From: Dendrobium chrysotoxum | Taxonomy: Eukaryota; Streptophyta; Magnoliopsida; Asparagales; Orchidaceae | NCBI GenBank assembly: GCA_019925795.1 | Contig: CM034303.1 | Location: forward strand, 55,103,931-55,167,930 | Length of the DNA stretch: 64,000 nt | Reading direction: 5' to 3' | Shown: one piece after another, positions 35,308 through 47,561 of the stretch | Layout: the number at the start of each line of letters is the position of its first letter | Numbering within the stretch: the stretch's first letter is position 1 | The notes under the pieces: generated by a model | The model's input: only the letters and a program-made list of their open reading frames with translations | What the model was told of the DNA's origin: nothing | Database searches by the model: none | Made by a program: the position numbers and the translations under genes

Positions 35308-36100
35308 TAACAACTCAAACTCATAACTATCGAGATATTGTCCGCTTTAGCTTAAGAGTCTCACGGTTTTGTCCTGTTAGTATAACTTTCAAGAAGGTCA
35401 CTCATTCCAAGCTTTATCTGGGATGAAAATGCTTAATTGTGGAGTTTCTTAAATGAAATTCTGACAATTACACCAAAAGACGTCTCGATGTTTAAAAAAT
35501 TGACTTCTTTTACTTAAGAGATTTCACAATTTGTGCATCAAACTTCGTCTTTTAATGAAAACTCATATGTGAATTAATAAGCTTAACTTTTAGGTATTTA
35601 ATAAGTCCTCAAGTCCTTGTGGAAATTCATTTCTCGATCAAAAGTGGAATTTGAAGAATTTTGAAAGATCCCTTTCCTCTTTTCCCTCTTTTTCTTTTTC
35701 TTCTCTTCCTTTATTTTTATTAATCGAAAATGTGATACAAATTTTTCAGATTTTATAACCTAGTACTTTTTCTTTTGTGTGAAATTTCTAATTGTTTGAC
35801 TTTTATAACCTTAACTTCTTTGTTTATTACTATTTGGGGAACAAAATGTTTTCCCATGTTTACCAGCCAGATAGAATTGAGATTATACAAGTTGTGACAC
35901 AAGATGATTTTATATAATAAATAATTTGTTTGACTTTTTTTTAAATCTTAATTCCATTCTAATGAAATGTATTGGGTTTAGTTTTTTTTATTATTATTGA
36001 AAGTTTATTTTTTTATCTTAATTTTATTGAAGTATTTTTTTTAGAATTAATAAAATATGTATATGAATTATTAAAATTTTTCATCAATATATAGGGAACA
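35308..36100. repeat. LTR-like dispersed repeat (copy 1)
   Basis: It starts TGTAACAACTCAAACTC and contains ATATTGTCCGCTTTAGC, a wording common in plant LTR-type repeats. Bases 35560-35870 recur at 46460-46770 in the same orientation (AACTCATATGTGAATTAATA and so on). The ends are not defined. Confidence 0.45.
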
Positions 36101-37990
36101 TGAATGTGTTAGCTATTTAATGCAGATAAGATTAATTAATAAAAGTTATTGGTATCTTTCTCTATTAATGGTCACCTACTCCCTTTCCTCTAAAAATTTT
36201 ACTCTTATTTTTGAATTATAGTAGTCATTTTGCATTTAGTCTCATTCTTCATACAGCTACAAGGCTTTTAATATCATAAAACTATATCATATACTCCATA
36301 TCGTAAATTCACATCTTCGTGTAATCCTCCACCATCATTTTTAACTATTTACTATACTAAAAAATGATCCTCTAAAGTGAACTTTTAAATTAGCTCAAAG
36401 TAGCCCAAACAAAACTAGTCATAATATGGCCTCCTATCTTCATCAGAGTAGAGCGCTATTTTTTAAAAACTAGTTTTATTGCACGTGCATTAAATGCACA
36501 TGAATAAAAAAATATAAAATAAAAATTCATATAATAAATATTTTAATTATGTTTTATTTAATTAAAAAAAATAAATTTTTTATTTTTATTTATATAATTA
36601 ATTCTAATTATTAATAATATTATCAAAAAAATTATACATTGCTCTTAAAATTATTATAGCAATAACGACAGTGAGCACTAACATGATAGATTTATTTTGT
36701 TTTTTGAGATATTCTCGAGCTTTTTCATAATGCTCTTGTTAAAAGACTGAATTCATGATTGTTCATTCTTTTCATATGTATTCACCATTTTGAACCAAAT
36801 GTGAAACTTTCATAACTCTCGAATATTGTATTATGGCCAATAATCAATTTTGTATTATAGCTCAATTTTTTACATATCCTACTACATGTTTTCTTCCATA
36901 TTTTTCTAGATAGTGAAAGGTATTAATTTTTTGTACTCAACAGCTGAAGTGAGCAGTGGCTCCAAGAACAACACACAAAAGGGGCACTAAATTAAAATAG
37001 TCATATTTTTATTTTAAAATATGACCTGTTTAGTTAGTAAATTTGTTTATGAAGTGAAGTAATGACAAAATAAGTGCAGAAAGTAATAAATAATTTTTGA
37101 TTAATTTATTTATATTATACATTTCAAGTTATATTTTAAGAAAATTAAACAAAAAAAAGGAGAACCAAAGGAAGCATTATAGTTCTTTCGGTGAGGTACC
37201 AATAGTGATTCATGATATAAATTCTTGATCAATGTTAACATCATGAATTATAACACCTTACAAATGAAAAAAGAAATCGGAGAAGAGAGAGTATTGATTA
37301 CGAACGATGAAATAGCAGGCAGTCCATCAATCTCTCTATGATCTGAGAACATGTCCGCCTTTGAGATCAAGAGAGCCATCCTTAGTGAAAATTGGACTCC
37401 CACTCTCCGAGCCATCAGCTTCTTCCATTTCTCTTACATTGGATTTCTTCTTTTCACTTAAATCTAGATATATAAACAACGAGAAAGAGCACAGACAACT
37501 CGTATCACTCATCAATGCTTCTTATCAAATATTATTTAATCACGACTTTATTTATTAATCGAGCAAAAAATGATTTGTCTCTAAAAACAGTCACCAATTT
37601 CAAATTTTAGACTTTAATAATGTATTGTTTGTATCATTCATAAATTGATAAAGATTGCATTCCTGAAAGAAATCAAAGAGGTCAACAAAATTAAGCATTC
37701 TTTGACATTAATTCAGAATAAGCTTAAGTACAAAAGCAAAATATCATATATTTAAAGATCAAGTATAACACATCGTGCTCTCTAATGACCTTATGCTTCA
37801 CAATATTACGATGGTTAATTTTCCAAAGGGACTATAGAACAAATGTTTATCATCTCTGAAAATGAGATCCAACCAATGAAGAGATTCATTTAGCAAAAAT
37901 GTTACCTCGACTTCCCAAAGATTCATGCACTCCTTCCAAAAGTTATAATTTTTCTTAAATTTTCTTAGCGGTAACCTGTGATGCGAAGTA
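36101..37990. other. AT-rich sequence, no gene recognised
   Basis: A reading frame at 37798-37995 (minus) includes RLPLRKFKKNYNFWKECMNL and follows an AG in ATCACAG, so a small exon is possible, but nothing confirms it. Confidence 0.35.
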
Positions 37991-38018
37991 TACATGAAAT
38001 GATGTAAAAAATAAACAA

Positions 38019-38680
38019 CTACTTAACTTTGATTAAATATGGTCCAACATTTTTTTCACCAACAAAGTAATTTTTGGGATCAATAGCATCAGAAGCCACC
38101 TCTTCCATGTCCTCCCAAACGCCAAATTCAGCTTCAACGGACTTTGGTTCTGCCACATCGTTCCAGTGTTGGCTAGCACCAGATGCTTCAATCTTCAGAA
38201 TCTCCATAGGGTTTCCTTCAACCTCTGGAATTACCATGTTAGCATGTTCGGCTTCAGCACTCAATGCCCTCAGCACCACCTCCATGATAGAATTTTGAGT
38301 GGAATCAATATCACCAGCAAAATTCCTTTTTTCTGAATCTATAATAATTGATTCAACCACCAAATTCTCCAACTCCAATTTAAATCCCTCATTCACATTG
38401 CCATAGTCATCAGCTCCAATTTTCTCACAAACAACAGCACCGAAACCCATATCATCTTCAACCTTACTGTCATCCATCTTCTCCTTCACATCATTCAACT
38501 CCAATCCACCTTCATCAGCACCAGTATCATCAATAGAAGCAGTCATTCTCTCCACCTCCTCAACAATATCCTTCTCCTCTTCCCGCACCTGCTTGGGTCA
38601 TCATCACCCAAGCTATCATCTTTCTCCTCGTTTCCGTAAAACAAGCCACTCTCCTCCCTTCCGAAGGCAAATCCACCCAG
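38019..38680 (-). pseudogene. Acidic coding region, probable last exon of an unknown gene, with a frameshift
   Basis: Two protein-like stretches lie back to back on the minus strand. The first (about 38678-38595) reads GGFAFGREESGLFYGNEEKD and DSLGDDDPS. The second (38588-38019, 189 codons) begins VREEEKDIVEEVERM, is rich in Asp/Glu, and ends GPYLIKVK then TAG. They are offset by one base at about 38590, so a single-base loss or gain has broken the frame. The first stretch also lacks a good AG acceptor (..TTTCTG). I do not recognise the protein; its acidic low-complexity character resembles N-terminal regions of nuclear proteins. It probably belongs with the exon at 39234. Confidence 0.45.
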
Positions 38681-39233
38681 AAAAAATAGTACAAAGAGTA
38701 CAAGTTATCGCACAAATATATCACTTCATGAATAAGGAGAAGAAAATATAAGTTTGCCAAAACTTTCTTCTTGAATTTTATAACAATCCTCAACACTGAC
38801 GCAGGCATAAATATAAAAGTCTGCTATAGATTCTCGTAATATAGGACATATTCTAGAATGCGTTCATACCTAACAACTCAAGTTCATTAAAAGTTGTTAT
38901 ATTTACTAAATTAACTTCCATAAGAGGAACACATCCTGATGATGGCTACTCTGACAAGAATCGCTCCAAGACTAAAGCATGTGTTTATTATATAAAAGAT
39001 TAACTGAATTGGAAACTTGGATTGAAATTCAATCCTTTAATCTCTTAAAACATACAAAAAGTACAAAATCTAGTCCATTGTCCCACAACAAATAACAAAT
39101 GAAAACAATCAGATTTGAAAGTCAAGTGATCAAGTTTTCAATTGTCAAGTTGCAAATATAATTTTGAGAGAGAGATCATGCATGGAGAAAATAAAATGCT
39201 AACCTAAGAAGGCCATGCAGAAAATAAGATTAC

Positions 39234-39455
39234 CTTGCAGCCTAATGGTACACCATTATTAAGTTCAGCTTCGATTTTCAGATTTAGATTATCAAAATTT
39301 TCGTGTTCTTGGCAAGCGCTAGACTGCGTGTGGCTCATTCCATCTTGCTCGTCGGTCTTTCCATCATCATCCATAAAAGAATCCAGAGAAACATTTTGAA
39401 GGCAAGAAGCACTGGGCTGTGAATTCAGTGAAATTCCATAGTCCTTTTCTTCAGA
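39234..39455 (-). CDS. Possible internal exon of the same unknown acidic-protein gene
   Basis: The minus frame is open over 74 codons and reads SEEKDYGISLNSQPSASCLQ at its start and LNNGVPLGCK at its end. It is bounded by a CAAG acceptor (39456-39457) and a GTAATC donor (39233-39228). Both ends are in phase 0, which fits the small ATG exon at 42911 and the frame at 38678. The function is unknown. A transcript would settle it. Confidence 0.4.
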
Positions 39456-39459
39456 CTTG

Positions 39460-40910
39460 CTAGGTCAATTGCGAGGCAAGCAGGGAGCGCTACCCCTCGA
39501 CGAACTTGATCAACGGTATTTAGGTCCGAGACAATTGTACAATCTGATTGATCAACACAATCAGATTCCACACAAAACTAACATCTTCTAATTATTAGAT
39601 TTATTTTAAAATAAATACAATACATACTAAACAATTACTTTTTTGATTGTACTCACTTTAAATAAATAAAATGGCCATAAAATTCATTTTCATTAGAATT
39701 TGATCAAAATATTCTAACTTAAATTATTTTCAGTTCTACAGTCGAACAATATCAACAAAACAAGCAATTCAACCTTAGTGAACATACAAATTTTCTGTTA
39801 TCAGCAAAATACTTGGGCACAAAATTCTCTTATACTTAGCTTTCCCTTATTCTTTCATCTGAAGAATCCATGCCATAGCTCTGTTATTGTTTGAACAGTT
39901 TGTAAACATTGCATAAGAACATATCAACATGCAACATTTCCATCTTAATAGCATCAAAACTTTGGACTAATATTGTTATAATCAAACACGATTATATATT
40001 TGTTAACATGTAAACCATAAACATTTCTCAAAAAAAAAAAAAAAGTCTTATGTGATTACTATAAAGGTAAATATATAAGAAGGTCTAATGCCTACCAATA
40101 AATGTGGTGTATTTAGAGGGAATACCACATGTCCTAGTATCGATACGTAATGCTCATTGATAGCTTTATCATGCTCATTGCTTTATCAATTAACACAACG
40201 AAGTATCTATATATGCATACACATGAAAGTGAACATGTGAGAATCTCCTCACATTCTAAAATTATTTTTTTTCAACTTGTTGTCAATTTACTGATCTAAA
40301 TATAAAAAATATATCATTCTTGAATTATAGAAAGAACATGCAAGCCATTGATCCATAGAATTGAATTAGAAAAAGAATCCTCTAGTCATTAACAAAATTA
40401 AATAACATGACAAACATGAAAATAATTCCAGAATCTCTATCAAGATTGCTAAATAATGTAAATATATCAATCTACATACATATTTATAGAGTCATCTAAA
40501 CCTTTTGTCAATCTGATAAATTACTTTGAAAAATCTATGTATATATATATCAGTCATAGGTCCACTATATAGCTAGTTGTATGAATAGGAAATTTTCCTA
40601 ATGTACTTAATTTCTCATCACTTTTATTAATGCCTATAGAGGATGTCTATATTGATTTAAATATCACATTATTAATGCAATAATTTCAATACCTCATAGA
40701 CCTTGATAATTATTTTAAGTCTTCCATAAAATTTTCTGAGATCTACAATATTACTGCTAGAGTTCATACATGTATAAAAATGAAAAACCATGAGAAGAGG
40801 AAGCCAATTGTAGAGTACAACTCAAAATTAATAAAACTACAGCAAAATTACTTAATAAAAAAAAAGAAATATTGAATAAGAGGTGGTAGGTTCTACCCAA
40901 ATGTGCAATG
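39460..40910. other. AT-rich sequence (intron of the putative minus gene, or intergenic)
   Basis: No coding or RNA feature was recognised. Confidence 0.45.
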
Positions 40911-40914
40911 CATT

Positions 40915-41346
40915 CTTTTCCTTTCGAACCTAACTTTGCCTACGAATTTCCAAATCCGACGGTGGTCCTCACCAATATATGTACTCCAGTGATCCTTGAA
41001 AAGGATATGAACTGCTTCGGTCCTTTATTATAAAGTTCTATAGAATATAAGAGATGTAGGGAGGTGAAATGATGTATAGTAGTTAGCCGTGAATAGGACT
41101 CGGCTACCCGAACCGCAGAAATGTAGTGATAGAATGGAGGTGACGTGATCCTGCGGGAGATGGGATCATCCTCTTAGCTTTGACTACCAACTAAGATGTA
41201 GGGAGGTCTTATATTCTATAGAACTTTATAATATAGGACCGAAGCAATTCACATCCTTTTCAAGGACCACCGGAGTACATATATTGGTGAGGACCACCGT
41301 CGGATTTGGAGATTCATAGGCGAAGTTAGGTTCGAAAGGAAAAGGC
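40915..41346. repeat. Large inverted repeat, about 135-bp arms
   Basis: The left arm 40915-41050 is the imperfect reverse complement of the right arm 41208-41346 (TTTCCTTTCGAACCTAACTT and AAGTTAGGTTCGAAAGGAAA). The 157-bp spacer is bordered at both ends by the 13-bp direct repeat GATGTAGGGAGGT, as though the spacer had been inserted with a duplication. Confidence 0.85.
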
Positions 41347-41359
41347 AATGGCTTTACTT

Positions 41360-41475
41360 TACAAATTGGTTATCCTTTTCAAGAACCACCGGAGTACATA
41401 TATTGGTGAGGACGACCATCGGATTTGGAGATTCATCATGTTCGAAAGGAAAAGGCAATGACTTTACTTTACCCA
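41360..41475. repeat. Third, tandem partial copy of the right arm
   Basis: Bases 41372-41472 repeat 41247-41362 in direct orientation with a small internal deletion (the GGCGAAGTTAG segment is missing), including TATTGGTGAGGAC and GGAAAAGGCAATG. An inverted fragment of the same material occurs at about 41885-41930 (GCCATTGCCTTTTCCTTTC). Confidence 0.8.
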
Positions 41476-42150
41476 ATGCACTGTGTATTGGGTGATGTAG
41501 CGCGTCCGGATTAACCTCCGGACACCACACGTAATATTTTTTCCTCTTCCTAAGCATTGTCTTCTCCTTTGGACCACATAAAGCCTTCCCGACAATACAC
41601 TAATTTTTGTCGTTCCCACCACCAAAGCTCATCATAAATCTAAGCTTGCCCAAATCTAATATGGATTTTGGAGGCCCTAAATAAATTTACTGTAACAACT
41701 AATTTGACACTCCCTACAGCTTGGTCTGGATCGAATGCTACAGTTTGGTTTGTGTTACCTTGTAAATGACCCTTCAATAGTGTAGTGTCGTTGATTCCTG
41801 TGGAGTACCAATTGTCCCTTAATGCAGTATATGGGCTTCGCTGATCTTCGTAGTGAGAATGAATAAAAAACTATTACTATTGTAAAGCCATTGCCTTTTC
41901 CTTTCAAACCTCTTAGTTGGTAGTCAAAGCTCTCAATCAACAGACTAAAGTGAGTTGCGTGATAGGCCATATTTCGACTAGCAAGTTGCAACAAATAAAT
42001 GCCCATTAGTGCTTCACTTTTAGAGGGAATGGTCTTATTAAGCTGTGCAATGCAACCTTTTTTTTTTTTTTTTTTGACTCAAGGCAAAATAAAAAATAAA
42101 AACTTAATCTATAAATATACTTGTGTAATCTATACTATAAAACTTAACAA

Positions 42151-42268
42151 CTTAGGCTTCGTTTGGGATAGTTTTAGACCACGGCTTTTTATCTGCTTTC
42201 AAGATAATTTTATACTAGAAAGTAGCTTTATAAAGCAATAAGAAAGTCATCCCAAATGAAACATTAAT
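42151..42268. mobile_element. Palindromic Tourist-like MITE (copy 2)
   Basis: GGCTTCGTTTGGGATAG and its partner CATCCCAAATGAAAC are terminal inverted repeats, and TTA flanks both ends. Same family as 5396, 42350 and 50817. Confidence 0.7.
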
Positions 42269-42349
42269 CTTGTCTCGGGTCCACAAATACATATTTAAAA
42301 AACAAACAGAGATCATACATTCGAAAATCATGAAGCTGCTTTAGCATAA

Positions 42350-42475
42350 ACAATTCGTTTGGGATGGCTTTCTTACTGCATTTTAAAATATTTTTTTAAA
42401 TACAAAAATTTAATTTTTGTACTAAAAAATTGTTTTAAGAAGCAGTAAGAAAGTCGTCCCAAACGAATCCTAAAT
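42350..42475. mobile_element. Palindromic Tourist-like MITE (copy 3)
   Basis: ATTCGTTTGGGATGGCTTTC and GAAAGTCGTCCCAAACGAAT are inverted repeats around an AT-rich centre. It lies only about 80 bp from copy 2. Confidence 0.75.
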
Positions 42476-42910
42476 GCATAACTTGGTTAGGAGTGCTCAA
42501 ACATAGTGAATGAGAAATTACCCAAGGAAAATGATTAAACTTCATATAAATCCATAAATATGGTGGTAGTAAGTTTAACGACAAAAAGAAGGGAAAAAAT
42601 TATGCATTGGAAGCTTCCATCAACATGGCAAGAACGGGATGATTTTTTCACTTGATCGGTATGCAAAATGAGAGAAAATTCAAGAAAGGGCAATCTAAAA
42701 ATGGAAATTTCATGAAATAGGAATACAAATGTTTCCGTTAGATGGGAAAGTGGACGAAACTGCAAAAATTTCATGTTAATTTTCCTTCGGAATTTCCTGT
42801 ATCACACACAAAAAAAATGCTACGAACAAAAAATTCGCATTCATTTCATCTTGCCATCTTGGAATACAAAACAATGAGAGAAAAGCAACAAATTTATAAA
42901 ATAAGCATAC

Positions 42911-42990
42911 CATAGTCTTCGTCTTCTCCTTATTCAGCATCCACCCAAATTTTGAAAGCCCTCAATGAGAAAGGAAAGCCTGCTAAGTTT
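42911..42990 (-). CDS. Possible first coding exon of the unknown acidic-protein gene
   Basis: This is an 80-nt segment between a clear acceptor (CTCCTGCAG, 42996-42991) and donor (GTATGC, 42910-42905). Its ATG at 42940-42938 opens MLNKEKTKTM and ends exactly on a codon, in phase with the exon at 39455. The peptide is short, so the evidence is the splice grammar and phase only. Confidence 0.33.
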
Positions 42991-43356
42991 CTGCAGGAGC
43001 ACAATGGGGAAAGCGAAGACGAAATAATTCCATATGTAGAGATGTAAAATATTCTTATATGAAAGGTTAGGATGCGATGACCGAAAAGAATTGCAGATCG
43101 TTTGCGATTCAGGAGTTCAGCATGGTTGTCATTTCGCCGTCCACTGATTGCAGTAGACGCGGGTAGAGGTATGAGAAACCCATCAGGAAAGCCCTATTAG
43201 AGTTTAGAGTGCTACTCCACTCTCCTAAATTATTTCATATCTCGCTGTGGCTCCTATTTGCTCATTCCTATCTACCCATTTCTACTTGTTACCCGCCAAT
43301 TCTAGTTCTCTTGCTCCAAACCTTTTGGAAAATGTGAAGATTGGCAACTTTCTTAC

Positions 43357-43720
43357 TCTGATCCCTGGAATCTCGATCGTTTTCTTCCCCAGCAGCCTCC
43401 GCTTCGCATAAAATTACATCCGTCTTTTGATCTGATCCGACAGGAGAAGAATGCGAGCTCTGTGATTTCCGATCCGACAGGAAAAAATGCGAAGAAGCTC
43501 CTTTTAGCGTTTCTTTGAAATGGACGGCAGCGGAGCGGAATGGGAAGAGACATGAAATCAAGCAACGTGAAGAGGAAGAGTTTAGGCTGTGAGTGGGATC
43601 CGAAGAGATGTTGATGTATTACTTCATTATTCATTTCTAAAAGAAACAAAGAGTGGAAGAGCAAGCAGAATGAGAAGAAGAATAGGGGAAGAGGAGGAGC
43701 CGACATCTCATCTTTTGCGT
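43357..43720 (-). other. Probable 5'UTR exon and transcription start of the same minus gene
   Basis: The region is relatively GC-rich, carries C/T-rich leader-like stretches, and ends at a strong donor GTAAG (43356-43352). Several short overlapping frames exist, but none is clearly coding. Confidence 0.35.
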
Positions 43721-44240
43721 GAATATAGATTAGTAAGCGACAGGAAATGAAACATACATAACTAAATGAAACGGACGAGAAATTAAAACGTTAAGAAGGT
43801 TTAAAATTGATTTAGAATGAGGATTATATAAAGAGTATTAAATTATATAAATATTATTTTTTTTATTAATTATTTATAATATAATAAATGACTAAATTAA
43901 TTTAAGAAGAAATAAAATGAATGGTCAAAATTTACTGGTGATGGAAACACAAGTTATAGATATAAATTTTAGACATTAGCTGTATAAAAAAGTGAACCTC
44001 TTGTAGAATATATAAATCCAATCATTTTTGTATACAACTAGTTCTCCACCTGTTGTGCTTCATTCTTCAAATATGCCATTAGTGCTTTAGATTGATGAGG
44101 TGTGTTGCAATGCCTCCTCTTTCATTGGTGGGTTATTATCTATTGAAGTAAACCTAGATTATGATGAAAGCTTATATGATTCAGTGTTGACCATGCAACT
44201 TTTTCACTTTCCCGAGTTCTTCGTCATCACCTCTCTTAGC

Positions 44241-44366
44241 TGAGAAATTATTACGTGTAGAGGCCAAGTCGTATGTACTCAATATATAAATTATACACAT
44301 ATTATATACAAATTATTCATAGATTATATACAAAAAAATCCAAACTTCACACGTAATCATTTCCCC
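44241..44366. mobile_element. MITE nested in composite unit 1
   Basis: TGAGAAATTATTACGTGTAG and CACACGTAATCATTTCCCC are inverted termini, with TTAGC on both sides. The equivalent copy at 51978-52103 sits at the same place in unit 2, so the MITE entered before the unit was duplicated. Confidence 0.75.
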
Positions 44367-44491
44367 TTTTAGCCCGTGGAATATTGCCTTCATCAATTGC
44401 CAATGCCTCTTCCATCACCTCCCCTTGCAATTAGTTATTCTTAATCGCGAGGTGTCATGAGATCGTTGTGCTTTGTCATTTTCTTTCAGAT

Positions 44492-44552
<61 letters not shown>

Positions 44553-44685
44553 ATCATTTCCCCTTTTAGCCCGTGGAATATTGCCTTCATCAATTGCCAA
44601 TGTCTCTTCCATCACCTCCCCTTGCAATTAGTTATTCTTAATCGCGAGGTGTCATGAGATCGTTGTGCTTTGTCATTTTCTTTCA

Positions 44686-44739
<54 letters not shown>

Positions 44740-44870
44740 ATCATTTCCCCTTTTAGCCCGTGGAATATTGCCTTCATCAATTGCCAATGCCTCTTCCATC
44801 ACCTCCCCTTGCAATTAGTTATTCTTAATCGCGAGGTGTCATGAGATCGTTGTGCTTTGTCATTCTCTCT
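44352..44870 (+). repeat. Three tandem copies of a segment separated by (CT)n tracts
   Basis: The segment from TAATCATTTCCCCTTTTAGC to GCTTTGTCATT starts at about 44355, 44552 and 44738. The copies are separated by long CT microsatellites (44494-44551 and 44691-44737). Unit 2 has a single copy, so this is a local expansion. Confidence 0.92.
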
Positions 44871-44898
44871 CTCTCCCCCTCCCCTATAGCTTCTTGAA

Positions 44899-45432
44899 TT
44901 CTAGTATCATATTCTTGCCTCTTTCTTTGTTGGGTGGTCGGCATCGAGCAGCCTAGAATCCCAGAAGAAAGTAATTCTTAGAGGATCGGTAATCTAGAGA
45001 TCATATTAAGAGCACTAGACTACAACTAAAAAATCTAGAATGTCCTTCTTTTGTTGAGCTTTGTTAGGGTTACGCTCGTCGTCTTCCTCTTTCATGATTT
45101 CTGTTACTGGTCTGAAGTTCGATTGGAAGGAGGATCTTGTCGGTTGGTGGTTCCGAGAAAAAAAAAAGAGTCTAATTTTGCCTTTGTCACTTGATTTTTC
45201 TCCTCTCTATTCTTCGTCAAGCTTTTTGGCTCTAACATGAAAGGATTCTAACAAAAGAGTCGTTCTTGATTCTTGAGGCCTTTTGGAGCTTTTTTGTAAG
45301 GGTAAGACATGAAATGTTTAATCCAGTAATTTATTTTGTTAAATCTATATATTAGTGTTTCCACAGCTCCTCACTTTGGTATTTAATCAAATCATAGCCA
45401 TTATTATCCATTTTACTTGTACATTGTACTTG
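44899..45432 (+). repeat. Duplicate of nucleotidyltransferase 5' region (captured copy 1)
   Basis: This aligns along its length with the minus strand of 50482-49951: GAAGAAAGTAATTCTT, GCGCTTTGTTAGGGTT-like, GGTGGTTCCGAG, AAAGGATTCT and TTTTACTTGTACATTGTA blocks in the same order. It contains no start codon context of the gene. Confidence 0.88.
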
Positions 45433-45790
45433 AAGCCCAGCGGAGCTGCCCAATTTCCCAAGCATCTCCAATAAGAAGCAATCCCCCTCGCTCCCCTTTC
45501 ATCGTTTCCCGCTTCGCCCCATGCTAACCATCATGCCTCCTTCATTCAAATCCGCCATGCAATTCTTGAGATTGGACATTTGCACCCCGTGTGAATGCTT
45601 TATGATCAACTCTATCAATACCGATGTAAATTCGTAACCCTAGACTCCGGCGTGCATCGGAGGCGCAACCGACATCAAACAGAGGTTTCGATTCAAAATA
45701 TCCCAAATCGGCAATCGTATACTTGAATCGAATAGTTTTCAGAGATGCGATAGGAATAAGAACAAGAATAAGAATATCCTAACAAAGCGG

Positions 45791-46394
45791 GTATATCATA
45801 AATCATCAGCTAATGATTTGCATTCTTCTATTTTTCCAACTTTTGGTTCCATATCTAATGAAAAATATGCATACTTTCTAGACATTCATATCGATCTTGA
45901 TCATGAAGCCAGAATTGATAATATAATCCTTCTACTATTGTTGAGAGATAACAGAGGTTCCTAATGTAGCGAAAAGATGATCCCATATACCATGATGTAT
46001 GAGTATTTCTTTATGAAATTCAACAACTATGAAAACCAATTAGAAGAATATAAATTTAACAATTTAATGAAGTAAATTCTTTCTAAGTTAAATTGAATAG
46101 AAGTAGTTCATTTGTGACTAATCCTTTAACTTCCTTCAAGGTAGTCCATCTTTCTTTTTGTCTATACTTGTAAAAAAATTCGTGATGGCTAGTTCTCAGG
46201 ATTGTATCTAGGCTTGACTATTTTATCACAATTACAACTTTATTTTTGCAGGATTATACATGGGTGTGATTTTTCTCCTGCGGGGTTATAGGTATATTTA
46301 AGTGATGATACTCCTCCAACTGCGGGCAATTAATAATCCTTCACCCATAGCTTCTACAATTTTTTTTTCATTGGTTTCCATGCAAGTGCAACTT
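45791..46394. other. AT-rich sequence
   Basis: No feature was recognised. Confidence 0.45.
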
Positions 46395-46790
46395 TCTTGG
46401 TGAGCTTCTTCTACTTACACTTAGTTTGCAACGTTTATAAGCATAATGTGACCCTTGGACTTCTAGAGAAAACTCATATGTGGATTAATAACTTTTGTTT
46501 TTAGGTATTCAATAAGAAAAAGTGAAATTTGAAAAATTTCAAAAGAGGCTATCTACTTATTAGTTAGAAAGATCCATTTCCTCTTTTATACCTCTTTATT
46601 CTTGTTCTCTTCATTTGTTTTTACTAATTGAAAATGTGATTGAATTTTTTCATATCTTATAATCTAGTACTCTTTCCTTTGCACAAGATTTCAAATTGTT
46701 TGACTTATATGATCCTCAACTTCTTCGTCATTAATTTCTAGTTGAGGAACAAAATATTTTCTTCCAAACTAGAATTCAATGATTTCAATT
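46395..46790. repeat. LTR-like dispersed repeat (copy 2, partial)
   Basis: Direct-orientation relative of 35540-35870 (AAACTCATATGTGGATTAAT, AAGATCCATTTCCTCTTTTA, GAGGAACAAAATATTTTC-like). Confidence 0.6.
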
Positions 46791-47561
46791 TTCATCAAAT
46801 TTTAGGGTGAAGAAAACGCAAATAGAACATAAATAAAAAATAAAAAAAGATTCCTAAATTCATAATCTATGAAGTAAACACAAAATATATGAAGGCAAGA
46901 AAAGTCTATTACATATGAACAAAAAATCTCTGAGTAATCAAAGTCATTAAGGAAATAAATAGATGAAAGGACCAAAAAGGCCTCTCAACTATTTTTGGAG
47001 GACCATTAGTTTCATCTATGTAAAAGATCAAATTTAGTCCAAGGAATACTCAAATAGGAGCCCAAATAGTCATGTCCTCAAAAGCAATGGAAATTGGAGT
47101 TAAAGTTAATGGATGATGCTAAAATGAAAGTATTTTAGAATTATACATCTTCTTGAAATTTTTATAAAATTTAATTTCCTACATATCTTTGTTTCCCCAT
47201 GTACATCAGCTAGAAATCATGAGAAAAGCATTGGTGCAAACATTTAAGGCAAGTTAGTTAACGAAAGGCACATAATCAGACAGGAATACATTCAAAATTT
47301 CTGATAGCCTCATTTTAGAAGAGTTTAATGAGGTCAAATAAATTGCATTCATATGTTGCACTATTTCAAAAGAAAAAAAAAATATTGATCAACTATCTAC
47401 TTACTACACTAACCTCATGGTCAATCTAGTTAACTTAAGAAAACATTGATATATTAATATGTTCTGAGTAGCATGTCCAATAGTCATTAGCTATGACAGC
47501 AGTACTAAGTAAATTTCTTGTGAAATTATGAAAACCAATTAGTATCCAAAAGAAAACTCGC
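46791..47561 (-). other. Start of intron 1 of the nucleotidyltransferase gene
   Basis: The minus-strand sequence after the exon begins GCGAGTTTTC. It is AT-rich with no coding frame. The next conserved exon of the family (VFTFGS.. catalytic region) was not found within the window, so the intron is long or the rest of the gene is missing. Confidence 0.45.

Larger units (their letters stand above)
43953..45790 (+). repeat. Composite repeat unit 1 carrying a copied gene 5' region
   Basis: It parallels 51690-53222 from TTTTAGACATTAGCTGTATA to the shared end CCTAACAAAGCGGGTA. Inside, in order, are a nested MITE (44241-44366), a 190-bp segment repeated three times with (CT)n tracts, a 530-bp block matching the promoter/5'UTR of the nucleotidyltransferase gene, and a GC-richer 3' block. 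It looks like a transposon-type unit that captured host DNA, but I found neither terminal inverted repeats nor a sure Helitron end. Confidence 0.8.

Noticed and set aside
43289..43706. Two overlapping frames of 90 and 117 codons as a protein gene
   Set aside because: Neither continues sensibly through the donor at 43356 and one lacks an ATG. A 5'UTR exon is more likely.
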